A stretch of 64,000 bases of DNA from Zhengitettix transpicula (GCA_037074705.1 CM073590.1:242723601-242787600), one strand, 5' to 3'; counted from the first letter of the stretch, positions 43,111 to 56,021 are shown. Numbers and translations are program-made. Notes: generated by a model not told the origin, from the sequence alone.

Positions 43111-45367
43111 CTGTATATTTAAAAATGTCTGTCTGCGTGTCGCCTCTGCGCTCCTATACCATTAATCCGATTCCGATGAAACTATGTTGTCCGCATCCCC
43201 GTGATGGATTCCGCTGGTCTTTTCGAACCGTTCGGAAACTCCAAGGGGGGTGAACGGGGGTGGAATTTTTTTAAAAAAACATGCTAAAACGGCCGTTATT
43301 ACCATCGAATCAGGGTCGATGTGATTAATAGTTTCTTCTTCAGATGTTTTTACTGTACAATTTCAACCCCTTACAGAACCATTAAGGGAGGGGGTGGAGG
43401 AGCGTTACATAAGTAGACGCGAAACATCCGAGATTGGTGTCAAATCCAGGGGTTATTGACGTCACTGAGTTTAATTCTAACATTGATTTTGGCAGTTAAG
43501 TTGTAGTTCATCCCCTAGGCGTTGTGGGGGTTGGGGAGGAATTTACCAGCATGCAAAAATGTTCCCCTTTTTTTGAGTCGAAGATAGTTTCTTTTTCAGA
43601 TGGATTAATTTATAATTTCAACCACCCCCTTACAGCATGGGGTTATCAGCACCACTAAAAGAGAGAGGGGGGGGGGTGAAGGGGCGATAAAATAAAAGTA
43701 AACGCGAAACACCTGAGATAGAGTTAAACTCATTGACATTTATTACCCTGGATTTGACAACGTTGTAGTTCAGCCCCTAGATGTAAGGGTGCAAAGGTCG
43801 TTAAATAAAGTAATGAGTAATCAACGGAAACTCGTGTTGAACCTGGGGTTATGTAAATCACCGAGCTCAATTCGGACTATTACCATACTGGTTAAGATGT
43901 AGTTCAGCCCCTAGGAGTGAAGGGTGTGCAAGGGGACGAAAGAAATTTCCGTTTAAAATCTTAAACGCGTAGAGCAATTACTACCAAACTTTATAAACGT
44001 GTTACTTACGATCCAGAAACAAACACTGAGGGGATTGAAACACACGTGACGCATCTAGGCTGGGGGGATGGAATTTAAAAACATTCCTAAACGGCAAATT
44101 TTTGGGTCGAATAAAATATCAATATGATAGTGTCATACTATAATTTTTAAGTGCCTAATTTCAACTGCATACATCAAGGGAGGGAAGCACCCTTAAAGTA
44201 CGGGTGGTGGTGCTGGAAACGGGGTTGACATAAAAATAATGCAAAACAAGCCGAGATTCGTGTCGATTACGAAGTTATAGGAGTCGCTGAGTTTAAAGCT
44301 CGCATCAACCATGGTGGGTTAATGACATTTTATGTTTTTCGTCGTGAAGGTGGTTGACAGAAAAGTTACCCGGGGTAGTTTTGACCCTCTTAAGGTCACG
44401 GATTATTATATTTTATAATACGGTACCCCGTATATTTTTGGTCTCTGTGTAGTTCAAGCTTGTATTTCTTTTACTCCTTTAAAGTACCAGGAATATATAT
44501 TTTTTGGGGGAAAACAGGCTACATGAGGGTAATCCACATGGTAGCAACTCCCCTTTAATAGCATAGGAAGGGATTTGAAAGGAGGGATGCGGAAGGGTAG
44601 AGGAATGTAGCCAAGGGTTAACTACGGCCCCCGGGCTATAGTTTAAGGATCCTACCCAGCATTCGCCTAAAAGTAATGCAGGGAAAACCCTAGAAAAACC
44701 TGAATCAGGAAGGTCGGGCATTGGGTACTTGTCCCACACCCTTCACTGGATAGCGGGAGAGGAGTTTGCTGTGGGGACGCAAATTTCCCTTCTCCGTACT
44801 TCGACCAGTTTAGGAGGCAGCTGGCCGACTGTTCCAATGGGAACAACCAACAACTCTTACCGTATGCCCAAGGTTTAGGAAGTTAATAAGTATTTTTTTA
44901 CTGTTTTAGTTGTGTGTGATTTTTTTAAGTCACACTCATTTTTATGTAGTAGGAGAATTGCCAAGTATTCAAAGTACCGTCAGTCATCATCCTGGATTAT
45001 TTGAAATTAGCTGCCGAGGGGTTAGGTTGGGCAGGGGTACGTAAATGGGTAAATGACGTTATGGAGTATTTTTTTTTTGTTTTTATACGGCGGGATTTTT
45101 TCAAACATTATTATTTTATTTTGTAGGTGAATTCTCGAGTTGCCAAAAGTACCGTCAGTCGTCATCCTGGTTTACTTGGAAGTTAGCTGCCGAGGGGGTT
45201 AGGTCGGGCAGTTGAAGGGGGGGAGGGGGAACGGAAATTGTGGTAAATGACGTAATTGTTGCTTGTTAAGTGAAATGTTTACCAAGAGTGGTTAGTGACG
45301 AACCGTTTCCTTCTCCAGGGATAATTTAAATAAATACCCGGGCAACGGCGAGCACTCAGAGAGTAGT
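43111..45367 (+). mobile_element. Family D (Helitron-like) element, about 2.25 kb, with a family A insertion
   Basis: The start TGTATATTTAAAAATGTCTG, TCTGCGTGTCGCC... and AATCCGATTCCGATGAAACT is the kind of 5' end seen in many invertebrate Helitrons. The interior holds D core blocks (ACATGCTAAAACGGCCG, GAGATTGGTGTCAAATCC). The end has CCCGGGCAACGGCGAGCACT, CAGAGAGTAGT: hairpin and near-CTRR end. Interrupted at 44497-44875 by family A. No protein domains. Confidence 0.65.
44497..44875 (-). mobile_element. Family A retroposon (A12) inside family D
   Basis: Minus copy, 5'-truncated, from GGGGGAAAACAGGCTACATG to TATGCCCAAGG. D sequence continues on both sides, so A inserted after the D copy was in place. 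Confidence 0.88.
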
Positions 45368-45375
45368 CTTTAAAT

Positions 45376-45379
<4 letters not shown>

Positions 45380-45431
<52 letters not shown>
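45380..45431. repeat. (AT)n microsatellite at the Helitron-like 3' end
   Basis: AT run begins about 12 bp after the inferred D terminus, as also at the 35.84 kb copy. Confidence 0.95.
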
Positions 45432-45491
45432 AGTACTAAAAATTGTCATTTATGTAAGGCTTTGTTTGTTAACGGATTTTAATTGGTATTG

Positions 45492-45532
45492 TACCCCTGA
45501 TAATGTCCCAGTCAGCGCTGAAACGTCGTTTT
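45492..45532 (+). ncRNA. Hammerhead-like motif, G8 changed
   Basis: CCTGATAATGTCCCAGTCAG, CGCTGAAACGTCGTTTTT. G8 is A and helix II is poor; likely inactive. Confidence 0.35.
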
Positions 45533-46766
45533 TATTAAATAGTTATTTTTTAAAAATTCGATATTTATTTTTTGGGGGTTTTGAACATTTATTTAAAAAT
45601 ACATGTCTAATTACTGTAACAGTATAACTATTTATTTGACAGTTATCGCCTTTTTTAAAGTAGATAATAATAATTTTATTGTGCCGTGTAATTCGTTGCC
45701 TTTAATTATATGTGTAAATTAATATATAAGTGGATATTCTTTTTCATCTATTAACTTCGTGTTTTTTTTGCTGTTTCAGGTGAGCAGGTGATTTAAGAAA
45801 AGAGACTCTTGAAGGTAGCCGTAAGTAGCCATGACATTATACGTAAAATACGTAAGATAAGAGAAGGTTCTGGAAAAATATTAAGACGTTTAATGTTGGG
45901 GAAAAGGAAATCAGCATAAAAGAGATTCTCTAGGGTTTCGACGTTCTCATTACGACTCCAAAAACTCATCGAGAGAGAGAAAAAAAATATGCCACGGTTA
46001 AGAATACATGGAAATAATTAATGTGGGAAGGTCGCAAGTGGAGGCGGAGTTGATAATAGTTGATAATAGTAAACCGCAGTGTGAATACCTTATAGAACAG
46101 TGAAACGTAAAGGACAGTTAGAACCTAGTTTTTCTTTATATTTTTTTCTCTCACGTTAGCCAAGGAATAATTTCTTACTGTTTTATCTTAATTCGTCTGA
46201 AGACACGGCTAATTATAATCACAAATACTATTATTAATTAATATTCACTGTAAAATAACCGTAGTAAAATTTATAATCATCGTACGTAACTTGAATATTT
46301 TCTAAGGCGCCAATAAAATTCTCCCCTATATTTAAGCGCAATGGACGCTGTCATTTTTTTTTTGGGGGGGGGGGAGAATAAGAAAAAAATATTTTGGGAC
46401 AGTTAAGTTTACGAAACCAGAGGAACACTGTCCCGAATTTCACGTAAAAAAAAATTAATAACCGCGTAAAATAAAATTTCTAGTAACGATTCCAATAAAA
46501 CTTGTCTGTTAATTAAAAGGATCTTTGTCTTATTTAGTTACTGAAGGTTGCCATGGCAACGACCCGTCGTCGTTGTTGTGATGACGTAAAACTCTGGTTA
46601 GTTCTTTTATTAAGTTTCTTTGCCCACCGGGGGGAGGGGGGGAGGAAGGGAAATTTTTTTTGGGACTTTCAAATAAGTTTTTTTTTAATATCATTAAATA
46701 ATCAACCGAATATGTCAGAAAATTTTGAATTAAATACATGTAAATTAGAGAATCGATTATCATGGA
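45533..46766. other. No gene recognised
   Basis: A splice-acceptor-like TTTTTTTTGCTGTTTCAG is immediately followed by GTGAGC near 45762-45785. No exon is supported. G-rich run near 46363. Confidence 0.4.
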
Positions 46767-46804
46767 AGAACGTTTCGTCTCAACTTCGGGACGTCATCAG
46801 GTAA
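46767..46804 (-). ncRNA. Hammerhead-like motif, good core
   Basis: Minus strand: CCTGATGACGTCCCGAAGTT, GAGACGAAACGTTC. CTGATGA, one C, helix II GTCCC/GAGAC with one mismatch, GAAAC and GTT. Core is complete; helix I is poor. Confidence 0.5.
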
Positions 46805-47137
46805 AATATTAATTAAAAGGAGACATTTATATATTTAATACAAAAAATATTCACGACTGTGTTGAATGAAATTTTTATTTGATTAAAATGGGTGTAAAAT
46901 ATATATATAGGATTAATGTATATGGGATTAATATATATAGGATTAAAATAGGTGTAAAATATTTAGTTTCCCAGGATCAAAAACAGATATTAAAATCTAA
47001 GGCACGTTGAATCCGATAAAGTAAGAAAATTGAGCAGAAAGTCCATAGAGAGACCAGAAATAGGGACAGCAAGGCGAGGAGGAGTCTTCGTAAAAATTAA
47101 AAGGATAATTTGATAAAGAAAGTTGGACGGATGAAAC
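46805..47137. other. AT-rich, nothing recognised
   Basis: A short local direct repeat around TATATAGGATTAA (46910-46945). Confidence 0.5.
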
Positions 47138-47148
47138 AATACGGAAAG

Positions 47149-47661
47149 GTTTTTTTAGGGTAACAGGCTACATGAGGGTAATCCACTTATTGGCAACTCC
47201 CGTTTAATAGCATAGGAAGGGATTTGAAAGGGGGGATGCGGAAGGGTAGAGGAAGGTAGCCAAGGGTTAACTACGGCCCACGGGCTATGGTTTAAGGATC
47301 CTACCCAGCAATTCGTCTAAAAGTGATGCAGGGAAAACCCTAGAAAAACCTGCTTCAGGTAGGTCCGACATTGGGTACTTGTCCCACGCTCTTCCGATAG
47401 CGGGAGAGGAGTTTGCTGAGGGGACGCAGCATTCACTTCTCCGTACATCGAGCAGTTCAGGAGGCAGCTGGCCGACTGTTGCAATGGGATCAGCGAACAA
47501 CTCTTACCGTATGCCGCAAGGTCCGTGACCCAGGAACATACACCTCTCAGAGCAGGCCGAACCTTAGTACAAAAACGGAGAGAGGAAAAAGCATCCCCAA
47601 AGGTAGCCCCTTCCTGTGTCTCGTACAAGGTTCTGCCTACGAGAGAATAGCCCTCGCAGAC
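47149..47661 (-). mobile_element. Family A retroposon (A13)
   Basis: Near full-length minus copy, flanked on both sides by AATACGGAAAG (47138-47148 and 47674-47684), its probable target duplication. Followed head-to-tail by A14. Confidence 0.9.
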
Positions 47662-47684
47662 TCCTAATCAATTAATACGGAAAG

Positions 47685-48221
47685 TTTTTTTTTGGGGGGG
47701 GGGCAACAGGCTACATGAGGGTAATTCACGTTGGGCAACTCCCCTTTAATTAAATAGGAAGGGGTTTGAAAGGGTGGATGCGGAAGGGTAGAGGAAGGTA
47801 GGTAAGTGTTAACTAGGGGCCCCCGGGCTATGGTTTAAGGATCCTACCCGGCATTCGCCTAAAGAAATGCAAAAAAACCCTAGAAAAACCTGCATCAGGT
47901 AGGTTGGGCATTGGGTACTTGTCCCACGCCCTTCCGATAGCGGGAGAAGAGTTTGCTGTGGGGACGCAGCTTTCCCTTCTCCGTGCCTCGACCAGTTTAG
48001 GAGGCAGCTGGCCAACTGTTCCAATGGGAACAGAGAACAACTCTTACCGTATGCTCCAAGGTCTGTGATTCCGGAACATTCACCTCTCAGAACAGGCTGA
48101 GGTGCCACGGCTTGTGGGAACCTTAGTACAAAAACGGAGAGAGGAAAAGGCATCCCCAAAGGTAGCCCCTTCCCGTGTCTACTACAAGGTTCTGCCTGCG
48201 AGAGAATAGCCCTCGCAGACT
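47685..48221 (-). mobile_element. Family A retroposon (A14), tandem with A13
   Basis: Near full-length minus copy. Its 5' flank ACTCCTAATCAATTAATACG, GAAAG repeats the flank of A13, so AATACGGAAAG occurs three times (also 48233-48243). The internal sequence is not identical to A13. Confidence 0.9.
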
Positions 48222-48243
48222 CCTAATCAATTAATACGGAAAG

Positions 48244-48940
48244 TCTGTGGCCGTACTAAATGGACGTAGAGGAGGACGTCACGACTAGGAGAGGAGAAAA
48301 CAAAACCAGCGAACAAGTCATCGTAACTAATGAGTAAGTATTGGCCGGAGTTTTTTTTTGTTTTTTTTTTGTTTTGGGGTCGGCCTCGTCTGCTGCCTGC
48401 AAGGCTCACGAAGGCTTCCCGAAATGTGATTGCGGATTCCCAGGGGCCTCCGAAGACGCGAAGGACGGGTTTTTCAAGGACGCCAGGTCAATGCTTGGTC
48501 GGCGCTTCCGCAGAAAAACTGCCATTCCTCTGGTCTTCTCTCTCCTCTCAGTCCAGTTGTGATACCTGCCAATCAGGATCTCGTCCCTGGAGATTATTTA
48601 TTTTCAATACCTCCTTTAAGACTGTTAATAAATGAAGGATCTAGTGGTCTTCGTAGTGTTAATAGATTAGTCGTCCCGAAATTTATATTATAGGAAATTT
48701 TGCCACAACTGTGGAAGAATAAAAATAATTCAACATTTGAAAGTGCTTCGGATGAAAATGGTTAAGAATCGGAACTGTAAAAAAGGAGTCTGAACAGTCT
48801 GCTTGGTCCAGAGTCTAGAGTGTCAGAGACCTTGTTGTCTGAATGAGATTTTTCTCTCCTGTCCTAAACTTTGGTTTCATTCTTCTTCCTGTCACATTGT
48901 CAGCAATTCAGCTATTGAAGACAACGGAATAGCACCTCAG
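48244..48940. other. No gene confirmed
   Basis: GC-richer patch at 48370-48600 with overlapping frames in all three plus phases (73-101 residues) and no recognisable domain. Confidence 0.4.
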
Positions 48941-49487
48941 CCTGTGAGAGCTCTTCTCTCGCGGACAGAACCTTTTCTGGAAAGGCGGACAGGGTTACCT
49001 TTTGGAGGATACCTTCTCCTCTCTCTCTGTTGTTGGTTTTTTCTGAACTAAGGTTCCCACAAGCCGAGGCACCTCATCCTGTTTTGAGAGGTGTAAGTTC
49101 CGAGGGGAATCGCAGACCTTGGGGACATACGGTAAGAGTGATCCTCTGCTCCCATTGGAAAAGTCGGCCACCTGCCTCTTAAACTGGTCGAAGGGCACGG
49201 AGAAAGGAATGCTGCGTCCCGCCACACATCTCTCTCCCACCATCCAGGGAAGGGCGTGGGACAAGTACCCAAGAGCCCGACCTACCTGATGCAGGTTTTT
49301 TCTAGGGTTTGCCCTGCATCACTTTTAGGCGTATTGCCGGGTAGGATCCTTACAACTACAGCCCCGGTACCCTAGTCAACCCTTGGCTACCTTCCTCTAC
49401 CCTTCCGCATCCCCCTTTCTAATCCCATCCTATGCTATAAGAGGGGAGTTGCCACCACGTGGATCACCCTCATGTTGCCTGTTACTC
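48941..49487 (+). mobile_element. Family A retroposon (A15), diverged
   Basis: Plus copy from CCTGTGAGAGCTCTTCTCTC to CATGTTGCCTGTTACTC. Middle blocks are recognisable (AGTCGGCCACCTGCCTCTTA, GTAGGATCCTTACAACTACA); the A-tail is lost. Confidence 0.85.
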
Positions 49488-50627
49488 AATATATATTAAT
49501 TACAAGGACAGGAAATGTTGTTACAGTGTTTGGTAATAAAATCCCCTGTTTATTCCCATAGTAGTAGGAGTAGACTGGGTCAAGAAAAAACAAAGTAATC
49601 CTTAATTTCGAGGAAACTAAGTTACAGATGGAAGTGGAAAATGAAAAAGGAGGTAGTGAAAAGTAGTGAGATGTCGCTGAGAAGAAATACAAAGGGAAAA
49701 AAAGGATTCAACTACTAGAAAGATGTCAGGAAGAAGGAATAAGAGAAGTATTTGCATGCAGCTAAGAGAGTGGAGAAGAAGATAAAAAAAGGACAGAAGA
49801 GGACATTAGTCTGGAGGAAATTCGTGAAGAACAAGAAAAGGACTCAGACATTAAGAGAAAAATGGGGTATGTTAAGGGATAAGGAGGCCAATGCAGAAAG
49901 AGGTAGATATTAGTTGCGAGAAGGTCTAATGTTTATGAAAAGTAAAACCTCTAGGAGACTATATATATATATATTATTATTATTGGCCCGTGAAAAGAAT
50001 ATATTTTTCCTCGCTTCATTAGAAAACTTAGTCAAGCCTCTTCAACGTTTATTTCCCCAGTTTTATTCACTTTTTTGTTTTATTTTATTTTACCTCTCAG
50101 AAACTTGTTGTTTTGTCCTGAATCGAACAATCGATCCGAATAAATGAAAAGTAATTTACAACTTTCAATTCTCTTTTTTTTCCCCGTCGTCGACGTTCAA
50201 CTGTTCGTGTCTTGTCGATCCATGCCGCGACACGAAACTTTTGTGTGTGTGTGTGTTGATTGGTTTTTACAGTACTAAATCATCCGATTGCTGAAGTTGT
50301 ATTTTCTTCGTTAATCGCCGGCGTTTCGATGACTTCATCATTCTCGTGTTGTCGACCACCAAGGAGAAGTTTCCTCCTTTTTGTATATGAAACGGTGTTG
50401 AAGATTGTTGATCGTCTCCCGTCAAGACCGTTGCTTCTTCAGTGCGTTGGTTGAACCCTGGAAAGTTCCGTCCCGGGTCCGCCTCAGAGGATCGGAGAAG
50501 ATTTTGCAGCTGAGTTGATTTAATGCGATTTGGTGGGAACGTGAGCTTAATTGACAGGGCGCTCGCTCTCTTCCTTGCACGCAGCGCAACTTAAGGGGAA
50601 AGATATACCACACCACGTCCCCCCCCC
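49488..50627. other. No gene recognised
   Basis: Purine-rich 49600-49910, AT tract near 49962, (GT)n at 50241. GCGTTTCGATGACTTCATCA at 50322 resembles a hammerhead-like relic on the minus strand (TGATGA...CGAAACGC) but lacks a separate helix II. Confidence 0.4.
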
Positions 50628-51750
50628 TCTCTCTCTCTTACTCTCTCTCTCAATATCTCTCTCTCCCTCTCTTACTCTCTCTCTCAATATCTCTCTCAAT
50701 ATATCTTTCATTATATCTCAATCTCTATCTCATTCTCTCTCTCAATCTCACTCATTATCTCTCAATCTCTCTCTCTCTCCCATTCTCTTTTTCAATCTCT
50801 CTCTCCCATTCTCTTTCTCAATCTCTCTCCCCCATTCTCTTTTTCAATCTCTCTCTCCCATTCTATTTTTCAATCTCTCTCTTCCATTCTCCTTCTCAAT
50901 CTCTCTCTCATTACCTCTCTCATTATACCTCAATCTCTCTCTCTCATTCTCTATCTCAATCGCACTCATTATCTCTCAATTTTTCTCTCTCTCCCATTCT
51001 CTTTCTCAATCTCTCTCTCAATACTTCACTCATTATATCTCAATCTCTCTCTCATTCTCTCTCTCAATCTCACTCATTATCTCACAATCTCTCTCTCTCT
51101 CTCGATCTCTCTCTCCCATTCTCTTTCTCAATATCTCTCTCAATACTTCGCTCATTATATCTCAATCTCTCTCTCATTCTCTCTCAATATCTCTCTCTCC
51201 CTCTCTCAATCACTCTCTCAATCTCTCTACCACTCTCTCTCCCACTCTCTCTTAATATTTCTGTCTCAATATCTCTCTCATTCTCTCTCAAACTCTCTCT
51301 CATTCTCTCTCTCAGTCTCTCTCTCTCAATATCTCTTTCATTCTCTCTCTCAATCTCTCTTTCTCTCAATCTATCTCTCTCAATCTCTCTTCCATTCTCT
51401 TTCTCAATCTCTTTCTCTCAATATCTCACCCATTCTCTTTCTCAATCTATCTCTCAATGTCGCTCTCATTATTTCTCAATCTCTCTCTCATTCTTTCTCT
51501 CAATCTCACTAATTATCTCTCTCTCAATCTCTCTCTCCCATTCTCTTCCCATTCTCTTTCTCAATATCCATCTCATTATATCTCAATCTCCCTCCAATTC
51601 TGTCTCTTTTCCATTCTCTCATTCTCTCTGTCATTCTCTCTCTCTCTCAATATCTTTATCAATATCTCTCTCACTGCCATTCTCTCTCTTAATCTCTCTC
51701 TCATTCTCTCTCTCATTCTCTCTCTCAATATCTCTCTCAATCTCTCTCTG
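50628..51750. repeat. (TCTCTCAA)-type array of about 1.1 kb
   Basis: Pyrimidine-rich array with CAAT and CATT interruptions, partly organised in longer units (CTCATTATATCTCAATCTCT recurs near 50710, 50928, 51030 and 51150). Leu/Ser/Ile frames are artefacts. Confidence 0.95.
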
Positions 51751-53533
51751 TAAGGTTTGCTCGTGATTATTGGATATTTTTGTGGAATCGTAATATTTAA
51801 TTTCTTTGCAGTTTTTTAAAAATAAAAAGAGTTTACCAATGTTACAAACTAATATTTCTGTTTCGTTTTTCCTCGCCGACGATAATTAACAACAAAAAAT
51901 GGCGTATATTCAAATTTTTTTTTGCGATGCTTTGTGTCTGATGTGTCTTATGGGTGTGAAAATTTGTGTCCATGTTGCGTTTCCTAAGATTCCAGGGGTC
52001 GGTATACTTGGGTTAAACACTCAGTATTCGTCACCGATGTATTTTGTAACTTCCACTGTGGCAGTCACGTCCTCGGGGTCCGCCATGCTGGATGGAGTCG
52101 CCGTGGCTTAAACTGTTTGGGTTCGCGTCTCGATCATTCTAAATGCCCAATTTTTAATATATTAGTTATTTATTTAATTAAACACATACAAAGAAAAATA
52201 TTTTCCTTTGATCGATTACTACTCACTCTTCATTGTATTTGCCGCACTGTCGGCGGCGACGTTTCTGTGACAATGTGCGCGGGAAAATTGTTTCGCAACC
52301 CCGACGAGAAACGTTGTCTTTGAGTCTCCCGGTTGGGGTGGGGGTGGACGTGCGGGGAGGTAGGAAAATCCCCCTATTACTCGTTGTAAGAGGATAAGGA
52401 AACAATTTAAATCATTGTAACAGTAAATTACTTAATAATATCCACTCCTTATAGATGTAAATATTTCTCAAGGCTTGTCAGAAGAAGGAAAAAATTTTAT
52501 TGGAGCCAAAAAAGGTTTGTGGATTTGGTGGAGAACTACTGAACCACAGTTGGGAAAAATAAAAGGATTAATCTACTATTTTTCCACAATACTAAGAAGG
52601 CAGAAGAGAGGTAATCGTGAATTGTAATGGTGAAATAGTAAAAATTGTGACGGAAAAAGATAAAAATAAAGGAAATTAAAAAAAATCTGATGAGAATTGA
52701 GGCAAAAAAACTGTTTTAAAACGGGAAAAACGATCACAAGAGCAGAAAAACCAATCCGAAGCTAATTTTTTTTTGTTCATCAGTTACAGTACAATTAATT
52801 TGCTAACGATGATGATATTTATAAGGGTTAACATACAGATAAATGATGACATGTATTTTATTTCCCCTTTTTATTTATTTTTAAAACAACGCTCAATAAC
52901 AGAAGCCTGAATATAGCGGACACTGAGACTCATAAATTATGCAAAAGTGTGTTTTGTTTTTGTTATATTGTCTTATAAATATTCATTTCAACCCTGCGGA
53001 ACGGACGCAAAAACAATATTTCATGTAAAAGTTTTGAAACTTAATTTAAATTCCAGTTAATAATATATATATATATGTAGTAACGTATTTATTTTAGGCG
53101 GAGCTTCGTTTTAATTAGTCGGCCGCTTGAGTTTTGTTTTTTATTAAATACGGTTTTTTTAAAAATAAATAAAAAAATAAAATAACTGGAACGCGTTGTA
53201 ACTTTCCGCAGGAGTTATTTTCGGACCCCTTTATTTGCAGAGTTTTAGCTGCCTGTTGTTGTGCAGTGTTTCAGATAAGGGGAGGGCGTCTGATAGCGAT
53301 CTTGATAAGCGCAGACTGGCCTGATTTAGGTTTTCCAGATGTGGTTGAAACGTCTCCTGAGACATCTATAAATTTCCTCCGTCAGAGAATATTTAATTAC
53401 AATAATCCCTTCCCCCGGCAAGTCCGGACACTAAATCCCATGGAAATTGCAAACCGAGGTCATAGATATTATTTAAGCGTAAAGTTGCAGTTTCTCTCTG
53501 CTTTTAACACTTTAGCTTCTATTCTAATTAAAA
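51751..53533. other. No gene recognised
   Basis: Frames of 60-91 residues without domains. GGGTTCGCGTCTCGATC at 52120-52136 faintly resembles a box B. CCCCGGCAAGTCCGGACACT at 53413 resembles a family D 3' hairpin. Confidence 0.4.
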
Positions 53534-55700
53534 TCTTCTAATAAATAAAATAGACTACATCCGAGTACCAAATTCGACCAAAATTCGTACACCTGTTCCT
53601 TTCAGAAGTGGAAACAAACTCTGTGGGGGGTAAGACGCGACTACGACCTACAGGGACGGGGGTGGAAATTTTCAAACATGCTAAAACGACTGATATTGGC
53701 GTCTAATAAATATTTTACGGGGTCAATTTGATTGATGCTGCCCTCCCGATATTTTTTAGTGTATAATTTATACCCCTTTATTTATTTGAGGGGCGTACTC
53801 TTAGAGGTGGAGGAGAGGACGGCGGTTACAAGAAAATAACGCGAAAAAAGACCGAGATTAGAGTCAAATCCGGGATTGTAGACGTCGCTAAATTTAATAT
53901 TGACATTCAAATTGTCATTTAAGTTTCCCAGGGGTGGGGGGGTGGAAATTTTCAAAAATGCTAAAACAGGTGATTTTTCCGTCGAATGAATATTTTATGG
54001 CATCCATGACATTTATACTGTTCTTCCGATGTTTTTTGCGTATTATTTTTACCCCCTTCTATATTGGAGAGCAGTGCTCTTAGGGGTGGGGGTGTTGAGG
54101 GCGGTTACATGAAAATAACGCCAAAAAGGGTCAATATTGGAGTCAAATAAAGGTTGTGGATGTCGATAACTTCAATATTGACATTCAAATTGCCATTTAA
54201 CATCCCAGGGGTGGGGGTGGAAATTTTGAATAATGCTGAAACGGGTCATTTTTCCGCCGAATAAATATTTTACGGTGTAAATTAGATTGATAATGTTCTC
54301 CCGATGTTTTTTTTCGTATAAATTCTACCCCGTTGCTGTATTGGAGGTGCGTATTCTTAGGGGTGGGGGTGTGAAGGGGCGTTACAAGAAAATAACTCAA
54401 TAAAGTGTCAACATTGGAGTCAAATCCAGGATTGTGGACTTCGCTGAGTTTAATTATGACTTTAAAATGGCAATTTAACGCGCCAGTGGGGTGGGGTGGA
54501 ATTTTTCGAACATGCTAAAACAGGTGATTTTTCCGTCGAATGAATATTTTATGGCATCCATGACATTTATACTGTTCTTCCGATGTTTTTTGCGTATTAT
54601 TTTTACCCCCTTCTATATTGGAGAGGAGTGCTCTTAGGTGTGGGGGTGTTGAGGGCGGTTACATGAAAATAACGCCAAAAAGGGTCAATATTGGAGTCAA
54701 ATAAAGGTTGTGGATGTCGATAACTTCAATATTGACATTCAAATTGTCATTTAACATCCCAGGGGTGGGGTTGGAAATATTCAATAATGCTGAAACGGAT
54801 CTTTTTCCGCCGAATAAATATTTTACGATGAAAATTAGATTGATAATGTTCTCCCGATGTTTTTTCCTATAAATTCTACCCCCTTGCTGTATTGGAGGTG
54901 CGTATTCTTAGGGGTGGGGGTGTGAAGGGGCGTTACAAGAAAATAACGCGAAATAAGGCCGAGATTAGAGTCATATCCGGGGTTGTATACTTCGCTGAGT
55001 TTAATTATGACTTTAAAACTGCAATTTATCGCCCCAGTGGCGAGGGGTGGAAATTTTCAAAAATGCTAAAACGACCCATATTTGCGTCGAATAAATATTT
55101 TAAGGGGTCAATGAGTTTGATAATGTTCTCCCGATACTTTTTCTGTGTATAACTTCTACCCCTTTCTGTATTTGAGGGGTGTACTCTTATTGGTACGGGT
55201 GTGGAGGGGCGTTACAAGAAAATAACGCAAAAAAGGGTCAATATCGGAGTCAAATCCAGGGTTGTGGACTTCGCTGAGTTTAATTATGACTTTAAAATTG
55301 CAATTTAACGCCCCAGTGGCGAGGGGTGGAAATTTTCGAACATGCTAAAACGACCCATACTTGCGTTGAATAAATATTTTAAGGGGTCAATGAGTTTGAT
55401 AATGTTCTCCCGATATTTTTTCTTTATAATTTTTACCCCTTTCTGTATTTGAGGGGCGTTTTAATGGGGATGGGGATGTAGCGATTGTTTTCCAAAAAAA
55501 TAAACGCTCTAAAAGGCCGAGATTGGAGTCAAATCCGCGGCTGTGGACTTCGCTGATTTTAATTATGACTTGAAAATTGTCGTTTAACACCCCCCTCCCG
55601 AGGGGCGAAGGTGAAAATTTTCTAACATGCTAAAACGACCCATATTTGTTTCGAATTAATATATTACGGGGTCAATGAGATGGATAATGTTTACTTCAAC
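53534..55700 (+). mobile_element. Family D (Helitron-like) element with an eight-unit satellite, period about 278 bp
   Basis: Starts TCTTCTAATAAATAAAATAG like the 35.4 kb copy. GGAAATTTTCAAACATGCTA-type blocks then recur near 53665, 53945, 54219, 54497, 54773, 55049, 55329 and 55613. Units at 53945-54495 and 54500-55045 are near-identical as pairs, a recent two-unit duplication of about 555 bp. No clear 3' hairpin is seen at the right edge. Confidence 0.8.
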
Positions 55701-56020
55701 ATTTAAAATTATTTTCTACCTTGACCAGAATTCATAGAATAAATTAAATTATATTAACATTATAACAGACATTTTATTATAATTATTTTTGTTGAATAAC
55801 TTATTATTAAAAATTTATATTATAGTGGTTGTTTAATCTCTCTTTTTAATAAGAAAATGTAAAGGAAATTGTTATACGTAGAATAAAATGGCGTCCTTAG
55901 ATAAATAAATAAGAGAAGTCCCCAGGTGCGTAAACAGTCGTCGAAAATACCTTTTTCTGCGACCGAAGAAGCGCAACGTTAGTTATTCATCGACGAGTCT
56001 TATCAAAGTAATATGATTTA
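55701..56020. other. AT-rich, nothing recognised
   Basis: No frames or family copies. Confidence 0.5.
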
Positions 56021-56021
56021 T

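Noticed and set aside
45762..45790. Splice acceptor and exon
   Set aside because: A polypyrimidine tract plus CAG is followed at once by GTGAGC, and no coding frame or partner exon is visible.
50320..50345. GCGTTTCGATGACTTCATCA as another hammerhead-like motif
   Set aside because: The two core boxes overlap the only possible stem; no separate helix II.
50551..51255. 234-residue frame rich in Leu, Ser, Ile
   Set aside because: Translation of the pyrimidine array with CAAT interruptions.
52117..52137. tRNA gene at GGGTTCGCGTCTCGATC
   Set aside because: No box A at the right distance, no acceptor stem.
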